Notes: generated by a model not told the origin, from the letters alone. A DNA stretch of 18,365 nucleotides from Microcaldota archaeon (GCA_023248665.1 JAHFEC010000007.1:1-18365), one strand, 5' to 3'. Positions 1-7,765 are shown, numbered from the stretch's first letter. A program made the numbers and translations.

Positions 1-507
1 TGGATAATAGGTGTCGCTCCCGTCGGAATTGGGGATATCTGGAGAGAAAGACAGCCTGCAAAACCAGGCATGTGCCCCAAAACCACCGGGCTGTCCTTTG
101 GGAGTATATTCAAAGTATTTGCCATCACTTAGAAACATGGACGAGATTGGATTGTTTTTGTTCACTGCATTCAAGATGATCTCCATGCTGTCCTTGTTAA
201 AGACGACGTGGAAATCTCCTGACACGCCTGCAAACTGGGCGATATTCTTGCTCTCGTTCTTATCAAACCAGCGGATGGTTTCCCTCATTTCCACGCTGTC
301 AATGGAAGTTTCCTTGCAATAGACCTCTTTGCCGATCTTGATCCGGAGGCTGCTCTCCTCAAGGTTTGGTATAATAAGAGTGGTGTCCATCTTGCCTTTC
401 TGCCCGAAGAACACCTTGAAGGATTCCGGGAGGGCTTGGGCTTTGGCCGACAGGGTGAGCACTAAGGCGGTTGCAGGAACAACTATTGCTTTCTGCCACA
501 TTTTCAT
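1..507 (-). CDS. Hypothetical secreted protein, 5' part only (runs off the window)
   Basis: An open frame of 169 codons runs from an ATG at 507 to the window edge at position 1 without a stop; I translated it by hand. The N-terminus is a typical Sec signal peptide: MKMWQK, a hydrophobic stretch (residues 7-20), then an Ala-X-Ala cleavage region at SAKAQA (cut after residue 23 or 25). The exported part is mixed polar and hydrophobic, with segments such as FKVFFGQKGKMDTTLIIPN and DFHVVFNKDSMEIILNAV, and looks beta-rich. I recognise no family. A purine-rich site (GGGGGGTGG) lies just upstream of the ATG and resembles a Shine-Dalgarno, so this gene probably has a leadered mRNA. Its base composition is more AT-rich than the genes from 1.6 kb onward. 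It lies downstream of the cysteine-rich pilin gene on the same strand, with a 138-nt gap and its own TATA candidate. Another ATG at 501 is possible. Confidence 0.75.
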   Translation of the reverse strand, partial: MKMWQKAIVVPATALVLTLSAKAQALPESFKVFFGQKGKMDTTLIIPNLEESSLRIKIGKEVYCKETSIDSVEMRETIRWFDKNESKNIAQFAGVSGDFHVVFNKDSMEIILNAVNKNNPISSMFLSDGKYFEYTPKGQPGGFGAHAWFCRLSFSPDIPNSDGSDTYYP

Positions 508-532
508 GCTATCCACCCCCCTTTTCCAAGCT

Positions 533-549
533 TTTAGATAGTTTAGATA
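533..549. repeat. 8-bp tandem repeat TTTAGATA near the putative start of transcription
   Basis: TTTAGATA occurs twice, at 533-540 and 542-549, separated by one G. The pair lies between the TATA-like box at 561-570 and the ATG at 507 and straddles the inferred transcription start (about 539). It could be an operator half-site pair or chance in an AT-rich gap. Confidence 0.3.
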
Positions 550-560
550 TGAATCTTAAT

Positions 561-570
561 CATTATAAGC
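561..570 (-). promoter_or_regulatory. TATA-like box for the secreted protein gene at 1-507
   Basis: On the minus strand this reads GCTTATAATG. A start of transcription about 26 nt downstream would fall near 539 and give a leader of about 30 nt that includes the G-rich SD-like site before the ATG at 507. Confidence 0.4.
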
Positions 571-645
571 CTTCTTACATAAAGAGATACTTTTTATGAC
601 AGATGCTAGAGAAGCGTTGATTATTACTAATTGTTCACGCGCACA

Positions 646-3600
646 TTAATTACAACTACACATGTATGGAGATGGAAAACCAAAGTCGTGACACTGGTGA
701 CCGTTGCTACAGGTACCATCACAACTGGGCCAACTCTGGTCACACGACTTGGGAGGGGTGGCACAAGCACAAGAATTTCCACTCACTTGGCAAGTCTTTC
801 CTCCGGGGCAGATAAATGTACTACACATACTAGATGCCCCGCCACAAGTACAACCACAAGTGTTACCATTGTCGTATGTTGCACATGTTTGAGCAGAAGT
901 AGGGCAACTTCCGCCACAGCTATTGGCACCCGTATGAGCACATTGTTGTTGCGGAACGCAAGCTCCATTCTGACAAATGTCACCCGCCGCACAGCATATC
1001 GGGGCAGTGGAAGTTGGACAGTATTGAGCGGTGGGGCAACAAGACCAAGGAGAACCAGGGATAGCTGGATTTTTCGCCGGCTTTGACGAACTAGGACAAC
1101 ATAGAATATTTCCCCCACCCATATCCGCACTATTCGGATAACTCGAATCACAACAACCGAGGGGTTCATTTTTCGGATCTCCTAGATGCCCAACTGCAGT
1201 AGTATCCGCCGAGCAGCATTTCTCTAGATCAAGAGTCTGGCCGATGGAAGGGTCATAATATTTTGATTGGTAACCGATACATACGTTGGGATTCCGGCAG
1301 CACGAATATAGATAGTTCCAGTTTTGGGTCGTATCGCCCACTCCCGATTTACAAACACTATAGTCAGAACTTGGACAGCACTTCTGATAAGCCGTGTTTT
1401 TGGGTTGGGTGACATCCGTGAATTCGCTCGGAAGCGATATGCATGCCCCGCTGCAACAAGCTTCCCCAACTTGCGAGGCAAGTTCCGGCCGGCATACCAC
1501 TTGATTAATGCTGCAACACAGCTCCGTTGGATAGGATGAACCCGTATCCGTGATGGTGGGAACGCAAGAGCCTGTACAACAGCTGTAAGACTCGATCTGG
1601 TCATAAGTATAACCGTACGGCTCTCCTGCGCTGTCGGTGCCAACCGGATTGGCGCATACATCGACCGGGCTCGAGAAACCCGAACAGCATAATGAGGGTT
1701 TGGAAAGGGAAATGGGATCGACCACGTCGGATGGCGGGCAGCAGGACGGCAGGCCCCAGGAGGCGTGGTAAGGCAGCACCGCGTCGTTGGCATCCGGGCA
1801 GCAGATGGAAACCGGCCCGTATGCGGAAGTGCCCACGTTGCAAAGATGGGCACAGCACTCGCCGATCAGCGCATTATCAGATATGGGATTGGCAGTGGGA
1901 TCGAGAATCACGTCCTGGTTGGTGTTGCACACGTTGCCGGTGGTGCAGCATTCTTCATGGGCCGGCTGGCTGGAAGTTTCGGCGACGCTGACAACGGTTC
2001 CGGCACAGCAGGCATATGTGCCGTCCGCAGATTCGTAGGCTTGGCTGACTCCGGCCGGGCAGCAAATGGCATAGGGCTCGCCCATGTATGGGTCGTTGCC
2101 GCTGATTACCTGCTGGCCGGCCGGACAGCAAGCCCAGCCGTTCGGAACAGGAACGCCGGGAGAGGATTGGTCCAGATTGTAGTTGTATATCTTGTAGTAA
2201 GCCGTGTCGCCGGAGTTGGGGCAGCAGATGGCGGTGGCGGGCCGGTAAAAGTCCGCGGTGCTTGTTTTGCAATTATCTTGCGCACAGCAAACGGGGGTGC
2301 TGGGGTTGCCCGTGCTTCCGCACATCACGGCCGTGCCGGAGGTCACGGTGGAGTCGCAGCAGGTCTGGGCGCCTCCGCCCGAACTCACGCACGCATCCGC
2401 CCGGCAGCAGACTTGGCTGCTGCCCGTTCCGCAGGCCACATCATTGGCAGGGCAGCACTGGGTGCAGGAAGAAGAAGTCGAATAAGTCGAACCGGGCTGG
2501 AAATATGGGGTGAAAATGCCGCCATAGATGGCCCGCTCGGCGGGGCAGCAGGAGCAGGCCCCGTTGTTGAGTCCAGCATCGCAGACCACATAGGCCTGCT
2601 TGGGATCATAGCCCGGATCACCACTCAAAGGCGGGCAGCACATCGTATCTGATTTCGAACCGGCCACCAGGCAGCTGTATTGGTAGAAAGACTGGCAGGC
2701 GCCGGCGCCCGGCGGAGAAACACAGAGGTGATAAGTGGGCGAGCCGGAGGTGGAATCGCAGACTAAAGGCGGGCAGCAGGGATTACGGACTGGATCGCAG
2801 ACATTGTTGACATCAGACACGCAGGACTGGCAAGTGCAGGTGTCGCCCATGCATATGAAGCCATCCGGGCACTTGGGGTCGGAATTGCAGATTTCACCTG
2901 GGACGTAGGGCCGGTTGGGGTCGCTGGGATTTGAGCAGGAAACACTATTGACGGCGGCGCAGGTGCAGGTGCTTGCCGTGCAGGTCTGGCCGGTTGGACA
3001 GTCGTCTTTGCAGATGTTGGCGGACGGATCGAATGTGCCCGGCCCCTTGGTGCGGTTGGCGCTTTCGGAATTTGAGCAATAGACGATGGATTGGGGCTGG
3101 CAGGTGCCATCAGAAGCGCAGTAGGTGCTGGGAGGGCAGGAAGTGTCGGTGCAGGCGCAGGCGCCGGTATCTGGATCATAGACTTCGCCTTCCGGGCAGG
3201 TGGGCGGAAGGGGATCTGTGTCGCAGACGTTGTTGATGCATCGGTCGATGGGGCAGCAAGGGGTGGAACCGCAGACGGATTGGCCAACCGGACAGCCGTC
3301 GGGCGGAGGGTTGTTTATGGAACCGGTCAGGATGTTGGGCAGGATGACGGGGAAGGAGCCGGATTGGACAGAACCCGGGAGATTAGAATCATAGGTGATG
3401 TTGAGGCGGAATTCTGGGTATTTGGGCGGAAGGTAGGCGTTGGAGCTTGAATCATAGTGCATGGCAATGAGAGTAGCCTGCTGGCCGGGAAAGAGCTTGA
3501 AGTAGGTGTTGTCGGAATAGCCGGCCCAGGTGCCGTCGGCACGGTAAATGTTGTCAAAATGGCCGGGAGAGAGGCTTAATTTTCGGATGGTTATGGTTTG

Positions 3601-3921
3601 GGATGTGGGATTCTTGATGACTAATGAGAGGTTGGACTCTACGGTAGTGCCCGAAGTGGCGGTCAGAAGCTTCCAGTTGATGATTTGCAATGGGCTGGCC
3701 TGGCCGGCCCAGTAGGCTTGAGACTGGCCCATACGGGCATCTGGGGCGCCTTGGGAATTGGAGGTGGTGAGGACGGCGACGATGATGGCTAAAATAATGA
3801 CGATGGCCAAGATGGCGATGAGTTCGGCTGAGATTTGGGCGCGAAAAGAAGGGGCCGGAGAGGCACGTGGCCAGGACATCTTAGATGCTTTGGAGGAATC
3901 CGGATGGCGGCGCGAATCCAT
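646..3921 (-). CDS. Giant cysteine-rich surface protein with class III (pilin-type) signal peptide
   Basis: From the ATG at 3921 the product is 1,091 residues. A class III signal is clear: ...APSFRA, predicted cut after Ala28, then QISAE with the conserved Glu at mature position +5, followed by a hydrophobic helix (IAILAIVIILAIIVAVL). This implies processing by an archaeal prepilin peptidase (PibD/FlaK/EppA type). Residues about 75-205 form a beta-rich pilin-like domain almost free of cysteine. The rest is cysteine-rich: about 118 Cys by hand count, including about 27 adjacent Cys-Cys pairs. An N-terminal block resembles EGF/TIL-type modules (CPEGEVYDPDTGAC), the middle is dominated by CCP and CCxxxxxC units, and the last 100 residues hold three CxGxC..G..C...CxC units. 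The start at 3921 is chosen because a TATA box lies 25 nt upstream; 3879 (ATG) and 3981 (TTG) are alternatives. The inferred role is a disulfide-rigid adhesin, minor pilin or sheath protein. The 3' third (about 646-1600) is clearly lower in GC than the rest. Confidence 0.85.
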   Translation of the reverse strand: MDSRRHPDSSKASKMSWPRASPAPSFRAQISAELIAILAIVIILAIIVAVLTTSNSQGAPDARMGQSQAYWAGQASPLQIINWKLLTATSGTTVESNLSLVIKNPTSQTITIRKLSLSPGHFDNIYRADGTWAGYSDNTYFKLFPGQQATLIAMHYDSSSNAYLPPKYPEFRLNITYDSNLPGSVQSGSFPVILPNILTGSINNPPPDGCPVGQSVCGSTPCCPIDRCINNVCDTDPLPPTCPEGEVYDPDTGACACTDTSCPPSTYCASDGTCQPQSIVYCSNSESANRTKGPGTFDPSANICKDDCPTGQTCTASTCTCAAVNSVSCSNPSDPNRPYVPGEICNSDPKCPDGFICMGDTCTCQSCVSDVNNVCDPVRNPCCPPLVCDSTSGSPTYHLCVSPPGAGACQSFYQYSCLVAGSKSDTMCCPPLSGDPGYDPKQAYVVCDAGLNNGACSCCPAERAIYGGIFTPYFQPGSTYSTSSSCTQCCPANDVACGTGSSQVCCRADACVSSGGGAQTCCDSTVTSGTAVMCGSTGNPSTPVCCAQDNCKTSTADFYRPATAICCPNSGDTAYYKIYNYNLDQSSPGVPVPNGWACCPAGQQVISGNDPYMGEPYAICCPAGVSQAYESADGTYACCAGTVVSVAETSSQPAHEECCTTGNVCNTNQDVILDPTANPISDNALIGECCAHLCNVGTSAYGPVSICCPDANDAVLPYHASWGLPSCCPPSDVVDPISLSKPSLCCSGFSSPVDVCANPVGTDSAGEPYGYTYDQIESYSCCTGSCVPTITDTGSSYPTELCCSINQVVCRPELASQVGEACCSGACISLPSEFTDVTQPKNTAYQKCCPSSDYSVCKSGVGDTTQNWNYLYSCCRNPNVCIGYQSKYYDPSIGQTLDLEKCCSADTTAVGHLGDPKNEPLGCCDSSYPNSADMGGGNILCCPSSSKPAKNPAIPGSPWSCCPTAQYCPTSTAPICCAAGDICQNGACVPQQQCAHTGANSCGGSCPTSAQTCATYDNGNTCGCTCGGASSMCSTFICPGGKTCQVSGNSCACATPPKSCDQSWPSCDGTCSNGHQCHDFGFPSPYMCSCN

Positions 3922-3940
3922 GGGGAAGAGAGGCGGACAA

Positions 3941-3950
3941 GATTTAAAAA
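3941..3950 (-). promoter_or_regulatory. TATA box of the cysteine-rich pilin gene
   Basis: Minus-strand TTTTTAAATC is centred about 25 nt upstream of the ATG at 3921, the spacing expected for a leaderless archaeal mRNA. No SD precedes that ATG. The box sits in the 74-nt gap after the PCNA stop codon. Confidence 0.55.
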
Positions 3951-3995
3951 TGGCGGGGCCGTGTGCCTCAATCCATTTCAATCCTTTGCGCCGGA

Positions 3996-4742
3996 TCAGT
4001 CCGTGTCGATCCTTGGCGCGAGGTAATAGGTCAGCTTGGCGTGCTCGACCTCGAATTCAACTTTTATTGGCGCGTTGGTCTTGAGGTTCAGGGTGATCGG
4101 CGAGGTCTCGGGGCACGCCTTGGCGATGTCCTCGAGGTATTGGAGCGGGAACGTCGCCTTCGCCGGCGCGATGACGCTCATCTCGATGAGCTCCTCGGAA
4201 TTCTTCTCCTGCTCGTCCACGAGGTCGGAAGAGTCCCCGTGCACCTCCATCTTGAAGCCTTCCTCGCCGGCCTGGAACACCACATGCGTGGAAATCAGGG
4301 AGGCGTCGCGCAAGTGGTCCTTGGCCACCCCGCCGAGCATCTTGACCACCACGTCCGGGACCACGTTGGGCTCGCGGCTGATGCCGGCCGGCATGTCCAG
4401 GATGGGCATCTTGAAGGAGCGCCGGTGCTTGCCGGCGATGAATTTGAGCGCCACCTTGTTCTCGTCCTGCGAAATCTCCAGTTTCTCGTCGCTGCGCGAG
4501 CGGGAAAGGTACTTGGAGAGGTTGTCGAGGTTGAGGCCCACGCGCACGGGGTTGGGCGCCTCGTATTCCACGAAGGCGGACTTGGGCATGGAAAAGCACA
4601 CCATGGCGATCTGCGAGGGGTCCATGGCCTTGAGCATGATCCCGTCGGCATTGATCTCGAGCGTGCCCTCGTCGATGAGGTTGACGATGGCATCGATGGC
4701 GGACTTGAATTTCTTCGCATCCTCGACCACAAATCGGAACAT
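3996..4742 (-). CDS. pcn: DNA polymerase sliding clamp (PCNA)
   Basis: The 248-residue product is a full-length archaeal PCNA, the ring-shaped trimeric clamp that tethers polymerase, FEN1, ligase and other factors to DNA. It begins MFRFVVEDAKKFKSAIDAI, continues with the typical GIMLKAMDPSQIAMVCFSM segment of the first domain and NLDNLSKYL, and ends with the classic YYLAPRI terminus that forms part of the partner-binding surface. Length matches the usual 245-250. The start at 4742 is preferred over an in-frame upstream one at 4772 because homologues begin here and a good SD (GAGGTG, followed by TGTTC) precedes the ATG. It sits between the pirin gene and the pilin gene, all on the minus strand, with its own promoter. 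The plus-strand open frame of 281 codons across it is a high-GC shadow. Confidence 0.97.
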   Translation of the reverse strand: MFRFVVEDAKKFKSAIDAIVNLIDEGTLEINADGIMLKAMDPSQIAMVCFSMPKSAFVEYEAPNPVRVGLNLDNLSKYLSRSRSDEKLEISQDENKVALKFIAGKHRRSFKMPILDMPAGISREPNVVPDVVVKMLGGVAKDHLRDASLISTHVVFQAGEEGFKMEVHGDSSDLVDEQEKNSEELIEMSVIAPAKATFPLQYLEDIAKACPETSPITLNLKTNAPIKVEFEVEHAKLTYYLAPRIDTD

Positions 4743-4764
4743 GAACACACCTCGCAAAGCGCCG

Positions 4765-4781
4765 GGGGCCAAAAAAGCCCC
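4765..4781 (-). other. Small hairpin in the PCNA leader
   Basis: On the sense strand GGGGC and GCCCC flank a 7-nt loop (TTTTTTG). It lies 23-39 nt upstream of the ATG, between the TATA box and the SD. It could be a leader structure or a weak attenuator-like element (hairpin with T-run in the loop); it may also be chance. Confidence 0.3.
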
Positions 4782-4828
4782 GCATCAGACACCAAAAACG
4801 ACTCTTGATGCACAAGCTATGGAGACGA

Positions 4829-4838
4829 GATTTTTAAT
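4829..4838 (-). promoter_or_regulatory. TATA-like box upstream of PCNA
   Basis: Minus-strand ATTAAAAATC is the only AT-rich block in this GC-rich gap. It predicts transcription from about 4808 and a leader of about 65 nt, in agreement with this gene having an SD rather than a leaderless start. Confidence 0.45.
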
Positions 4839-4931
4839 CCTGACTATCGGCCGCAGGAGCGGGCGGCCGGGCTTGGGCAGATCGAACGGGATGGGACCGG
4901 ATTGAACGGATCCGAAGAAGCCGGGGGCGCA

Positions 4932-5630
4932 TCAGGGCAGGTCGAAGAGCAAAAAGTCGGCGCGCGCCTCGCCGGCCTTCAGCCCGATTTTCTTCTCGTC
5001 TTTGAGCTTGAGCGAATCCCCGGATGAAAGGACAACGGAACCTGTGCTCAGTGCGCCGGAAATGACGAAAACATAGCCGTGCGAGCCGATGAATGGATGG
5101 GAAACGGTTTTTTTGGCGTCAAGTTGCGAGCGGTACATGACCGCTTTCTGCCGGATTTGCAAGGAAGCCGAAACCTCCGGACGGCCGGAGACGAGGGGAC
5201 ACAGCCGGTTGTGAAAATCTTCAGGCTGGAACGGGTGCGATTTCCACGTCGGGATTCCGCCCTTTTTCTCGGGCTCGATCCAGATCTGCAAAGAATGGAC
5301 CGTCTTTTTTCCAGAGTTGGCCTCGGAATGGAAGACGCCGGAGCCCGCGCTCATGGCCTGCACCCCGTACGGCCCGAGCGTCCCCTTGTGCCCGCCGCTG
5401 TCCTCGTGCTCCAGCTCGCCCTCCAGCATCACGGTCATGATTTCGTAGTTGGCGTGCGGATGGAGGTCGAACTTCCCGCCCGGCGAAATGTAATCGTCGT
5501 TGAAAACGCGCAGTTTTCCCCAACCCATGTTGCGCGGGTCGTGGTAATGGCCGAAGGAGAAATGCCAGTACGTCTCCAGCCAGCCTTCTTTGGAATGGAA
5601 CCGCTCGCTTGCGCGCAGGATGGAAATCAT
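4932..5630 (-). CDS. Pirin-family bicupin (YhhW-like)
   Basis: The 232-residue product matches the pirin/YhhW family over its whole length. The start motif RASERFHSKEGWLETYWHFSF is followed by NMGWGKLRVFNDD, the HPH motif, MSAGSGVFHSE, QIWIEPEK and the terminal LLFDLP. The metal ligands known in E. coli YhhW (two His in HPH, then His and Glu in HSE) are present as H57, H59, H101 and E103, so the N-terminal cupin should bind a metal. YhhW has quercetin 2,3-dioxygenase activity in vitro; the physiological substrate of prokaryotic pirins is generally unknown, so I do not assign one here. The start at 5630 is supported by a TATA box 26 nt upstream (leaderless) and by homologue length; an upstream in-frame ATG at 5735 would add 35 poorly conserved residues. 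It is flanked by PCNA and the NlpC/P60-like gene on the same strand. Confidence 0.93.
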   Translation of the reverse strand: MISILRASERFHSKEGWLETYWHFSFGHYHDPRNMGWGKLRVFNDDYISPGGKFDLHPHANYEIMTVMLEGELEHEDSGGHKGTLGPYGVQAMSAGSGVFHSEANSGKKTVHSLQIWIEPEKKGGIPTWKSHPFQPEDFHNRLCPLVSGRPEVSASLQIRQKAVMYRSQLDAKKTVSHPFIGSHGYVFVISGALSTGSVVLSSGDSLKLKDEKKIGLKAGEARADFLLFDLP

Positions 5631-5652
5631 GCGCAAGAATACGGAGGGGAGG

Positions 5653-5660
5653 TATAAAAT
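5653..5660 (-). promoter_or_regulatory. TATA box of the pirin gene
   Basis: Minus-strand ATTTTATA, within TTTTATTTTATACC, is centred 26 nt upstream of the ATG at 5630. There is no convincing SD, so a leaderless transcript is likely. Confidence 0.55.
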
Positions 5661-5742
5661 AAAACCGGTCGGGCCGGCTCGCGCAGGGAACGGACGGAGC
5701 CCGATCCGATCCGCAGAAACGAGAGCAGAAAACAAGATTGTC

Positions 5743-6741
5743 TTACGGGCGCTCCTTGTTGATTTTCACCGGGATGCTGCTCAGGATGGAGAAAAAGCGG
5801 GACTCTTTCTCCCCCGGCGTTTCGGCCAGCGAAGATTTGGGCTTGAACGGATTGGGCTCTTCGGTCGGACGAAGCGGGACCTCGACCGCGCTCCATTTCA
5901 CGAGGCGCCGGACCGTGACCGTACGGGCTTTGCGGACATAAGCCTTGAGCGTGTCCTTGTACAAAGGCCGGTCGATGTTGATGACATTGCCTTTCCCGTC
6001 GTAGATGCCGGCATGGCGGTTGCCGGTGTGGGGGCTGACGTCCACGCTCACCATGTCTCCGGTTTGCAGGTACTTCGAAAGCCCTGCGATGTCCTTCGAT
6101 GAGAAAGTGCGGGAGGTGAAAGCCACCTGGTCACCGCCCAGTGCGCGCTTCTTTTTTGCGTCATTGTTGGATGCCCAGCTCGCGGATGGAGTATCCAGAA
6201 CGGGCGACGAATCCGAATGGCCGAAGACGAATTTCGCGGGGCGGCCGTAATACATCTTCGAATCCAGCAAAGCACCCAGTTCGTCTGAGAAGAACGGTCT
6301 GAGGGCCAGGTAATAAAGGCGCAGGACATATTGCACGCAATTATTGGTGTTGGGATCATAGGGCCCGTATTTCGTCTTCTGGTGGAATTCGCCTTGGCCC
6401 AGCTTCAGGTCTTCGCGGGCTTGCCGGACTGCCCACGAGCCGGCCGTCTCGCAGGCCAGTTCATAAAGAAACGTCTGTTGAAGAGGGCTGCGGCTGAGCG
6501 GGCCTTTGGCAGGGAACGAGGAATTGACGAGGTGGAGATTGTCGCAGAACTCGGCTTTCTGCTCATCGGAAAGCGTGCGGATGATATCGATGAACTTGCG
6601 GCGGGTGGCGGCATGGTTCTCCTCGCTCAGGTTCCTGAGCGTCGAGCCCAAGACCGCGCTCGACGGGACGGGCTGGACCAGAACGCCCGCAGAGAACGCC
6701 GAAGAGATAAGGCTGGCCTGCGACTGGAAAACGAGCGGCAT
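5743..6741 (-). CDS. Putative NlpC/P60- or CHAP-like cysteine hydrolase
   Basis: The product is 332 residues from the ATG at 6741. I see the hallmarks of a papain-like NlpC/P60 or CHAP fold: a Cys at the start of a helix (TNNCVQYVLRLYY, Cys135), a GDMVSVDV strand, and a His strand (GNRHAGIYDGKGNVINI, His243). The third polar residue is not certain. About 105 residues separate Cys and His, longer than in typical NlpC/P60 domains, suggesting an insertion. The N-terminal 115 residues are unassigned. No clear signal peptide is visible; the first 30 residues are apolar but lack a charged start. The ATG is 4 nt after the stop of the upstream gene and its SD overlaps that stop, so the two are translationally coupled. 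Family members cleave peptide or amide bonds, often in cell walls; the substrate here is unknown. A longer in-frame start at 6870 would overlap the upstream gene and is not favoured. Confidence 0.6.
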   Translation of the reverse strand: MPLVFQSQASLISSAFSAGVLVQPVPSSAVLGSTLRNLSEENHAATRRKFIDIIRTLSDEQKAEFCDNLHLVNSSFPAKGPLSRSPLQQTFLYELACETAGSWAVRQAREDLKLGQGEFHQKTKYGPYDPNTNNCVQYVLRLYYLALRPFFSDELGALLDSKMYYGRPAKFVFGHSDSSPVLDTPSASWASNNDAKKKRALGGDQVAFTSRTFSSKDIAGLSKYLQTGDMVSVDVSPHTGNRHAGIYDGKGNVINIDRPLYKDTLKAYVRKARTVTVRRLVKWSAVEVPLRPTEEPNPFKPKSSLAETPGEKESRFFSILSSIPVKINKERP

Positions 6742-6745
6742 GCCA

Positions 6746-7735
6746 TCACTCCTTGTTGTTTTTGACGGCAAAGCCCAGATCTTTGGCCAATGATTGGACC
6801 GCGCCCCAGACATCCGGGTCGGCCCCGATCGCCTTGAGATGAGCGGAGATGACGGGCAGAGGGTGGACATACTCTGGCGAGACGATCTCGTGCGAATTCA
6901 TCTGGCGCAAAAGCTCAGCGTATTTCCCGGCCCCGAACTTGGCGTCATATGCCGTCCGGAGAAGGTCCGCGCGGTTCGAGAAATACGCGTTCACGAAATT
7001 CGGGATTCCGACCAGCTGGGCGAACCAGATCGCGCAGGCCGCGTCCTCGGTCAGATAGGCCCGTTCGGCCTCGGGGCCATATACCTCGGAAGCCGCCGTG
7101 GCAAGGCCGGGACCGTAAAGGGAATAGAGCATCAGCGACGGCATGATGATCTGGTCGCTGAAAAAAAACGGGGTGTCCTGGTTAAAGCCCCCGTACCGGG
7201 AGAAAATGTAACTGAGGATAATGGCGAATTCGTGCGGATCGAACGGGACGCCGGTGTTGACGTAGAGGTTGAAATCGTCGAAGCGGACCGAATGCCCGGA
7301 GTCTTCGATCTGCTCGAATTTGGAGCGGTTAACCAGCCGGACCTCAAGTTCGGCCGGCAGGTTCTCGATGGCCCGACCCGTTTTCCATGATTTCACGGCC
7401 TCGGGAAAATCGGCCGACATGCGGCTCAGGATGGACCTGACTTGGGCTTGGATCTGCGAATCGGCGTGAGCGAGCGTTTTGGAGGCCGACACAGGCCGGA
7501 GTTCGAGCGAATCGGCCGATGCGCGGATGAGGGATTTATCGGCCTGCCGGCCCGGCTTCTTCGCCGAAAGGGGCGCGGGAGAGAAGGCCTGGAGGGCGAT
7601 GACAAAGGTCGCGAGGACCAAAGGCTTGAGCAGATAACGGCCCGTGAAATCCCGGAATTTGGAGCGGAGGCGTCCCGTGGAAGGAGTCTGGACGGGCGTG
7701 GTCTTGAGGATGCCCTGTTTTTTTGTGCTAACCAT
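6746..7735 (-). CDS. Hypothetical exported or membrane-anchored protein
   Basis: The product is 329 residues from the ATG at 7735. It has a basic N-terminal stretch of about 33 residues, a hydrophobic segment (residues 34-51, LLKPLVLATFVIALQAF) and a possible signal peptidase site after PLSA (residue 58). It is therefore either secreted with an unusually long n-region or anchored by one N-terminal helix. The body is soluble-looking and mostly helical (e.g. DPHEFAIILSYIFSRYGGF, ACAIWFAQLVGIPNFVNAY). I recognise no family and no zinc-protease motif, though the DPHEF and SHEIV acidic/His pairs could be looked at. It is the first gene of a two-gene unit with the NlpC/P60-like gene. The start is chosen because a TATA box lies 26 nt upstream; an upstream in-frame start at 7819 precedes that box and is unlikely. 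Confidence 0.75.
   Translation of the reverse strand: MVSTKKQGILKTTPVQTPSTGRLRSKFRDFTGRYLLKPLVLATFVIALQAFSPAPLSAKKPGRQADKSLIRASADSLELRPVSASKTLAHADSQIQAQVRSILSRMSADFPEAVKSWKTGRAIENLPAELEVRLVNRSKFEQIEDSGHSVRFDDFNLYVNTGVPFDPHEFAIILSYIFSRYGGFNQDTPFFFSDQIIMPSLMLYSLYGPGLATAASEVYGPEAERAYLTEDAACAIWFAQLVGIPNFVNAYFSNRADLLRTAYDAKFGAGKYAELLRQMNSHEIVSPEYVHPLPVISAHLKAIGADPDVWGAVQSLAKDLGFAVKNNKE
6749..6754 (-). promoter_or_regulatory. Strong Shine-Dalgarno site overlapping the upstream stop region
   Basis: Minus-strand AAGGAG is followed by 7 nt and then the ATG at 6741. The site lies within the last codons of the exported-protein gene, directly before its TGA. It fixes the start of the NlpC/P60-like gene and implies translational coupling. 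Confidence 0.75.
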
Positions 7736-7756
7736 GAAGGGAGGTGGGCTTAAAGG

Positions 7757-7765
7757 TATTAAAAA
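7757..7765 (-). promoter_or_regulatory. TATA box of the exported protein / NlpC-P60-like unit
   Basis: Minus-strand TTTTTAATA is centred 26 nt upstream of the ATG at 7735, giving a leaderless first gene. It lies in the 105-nt gap shared with the divergent uvrC gene, for which I see no equally clear box. Confidence 0.55.

Noticed and set aside
1765..2652. Plus-strand open frame of 295 codons within the cysteine-rich gene
   Set aside because: It is antisense to the pilin-like gene. Its Gly/Ala/Val-rich content is what the complement of Cys/Pro/Ser/Thr codons produces.
646..3300. Possible tandem DNA repeat or CRISPR-like array suggested by the regular cysteine spacing
   Set aside because: The periodicity is at protein level only (Cys-Cys every 10-25 residues). 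I see no identical DNA repeats with fixed spacers.
3963..4808. Plus-strand open frame of 281 codons opposite PCNA
   Set aside because: It is antisense to a clear PCNA gene, is rich in Leu/His/Gly/Glu/Val typical of high-GC shadows, and has no promoter or SD support.
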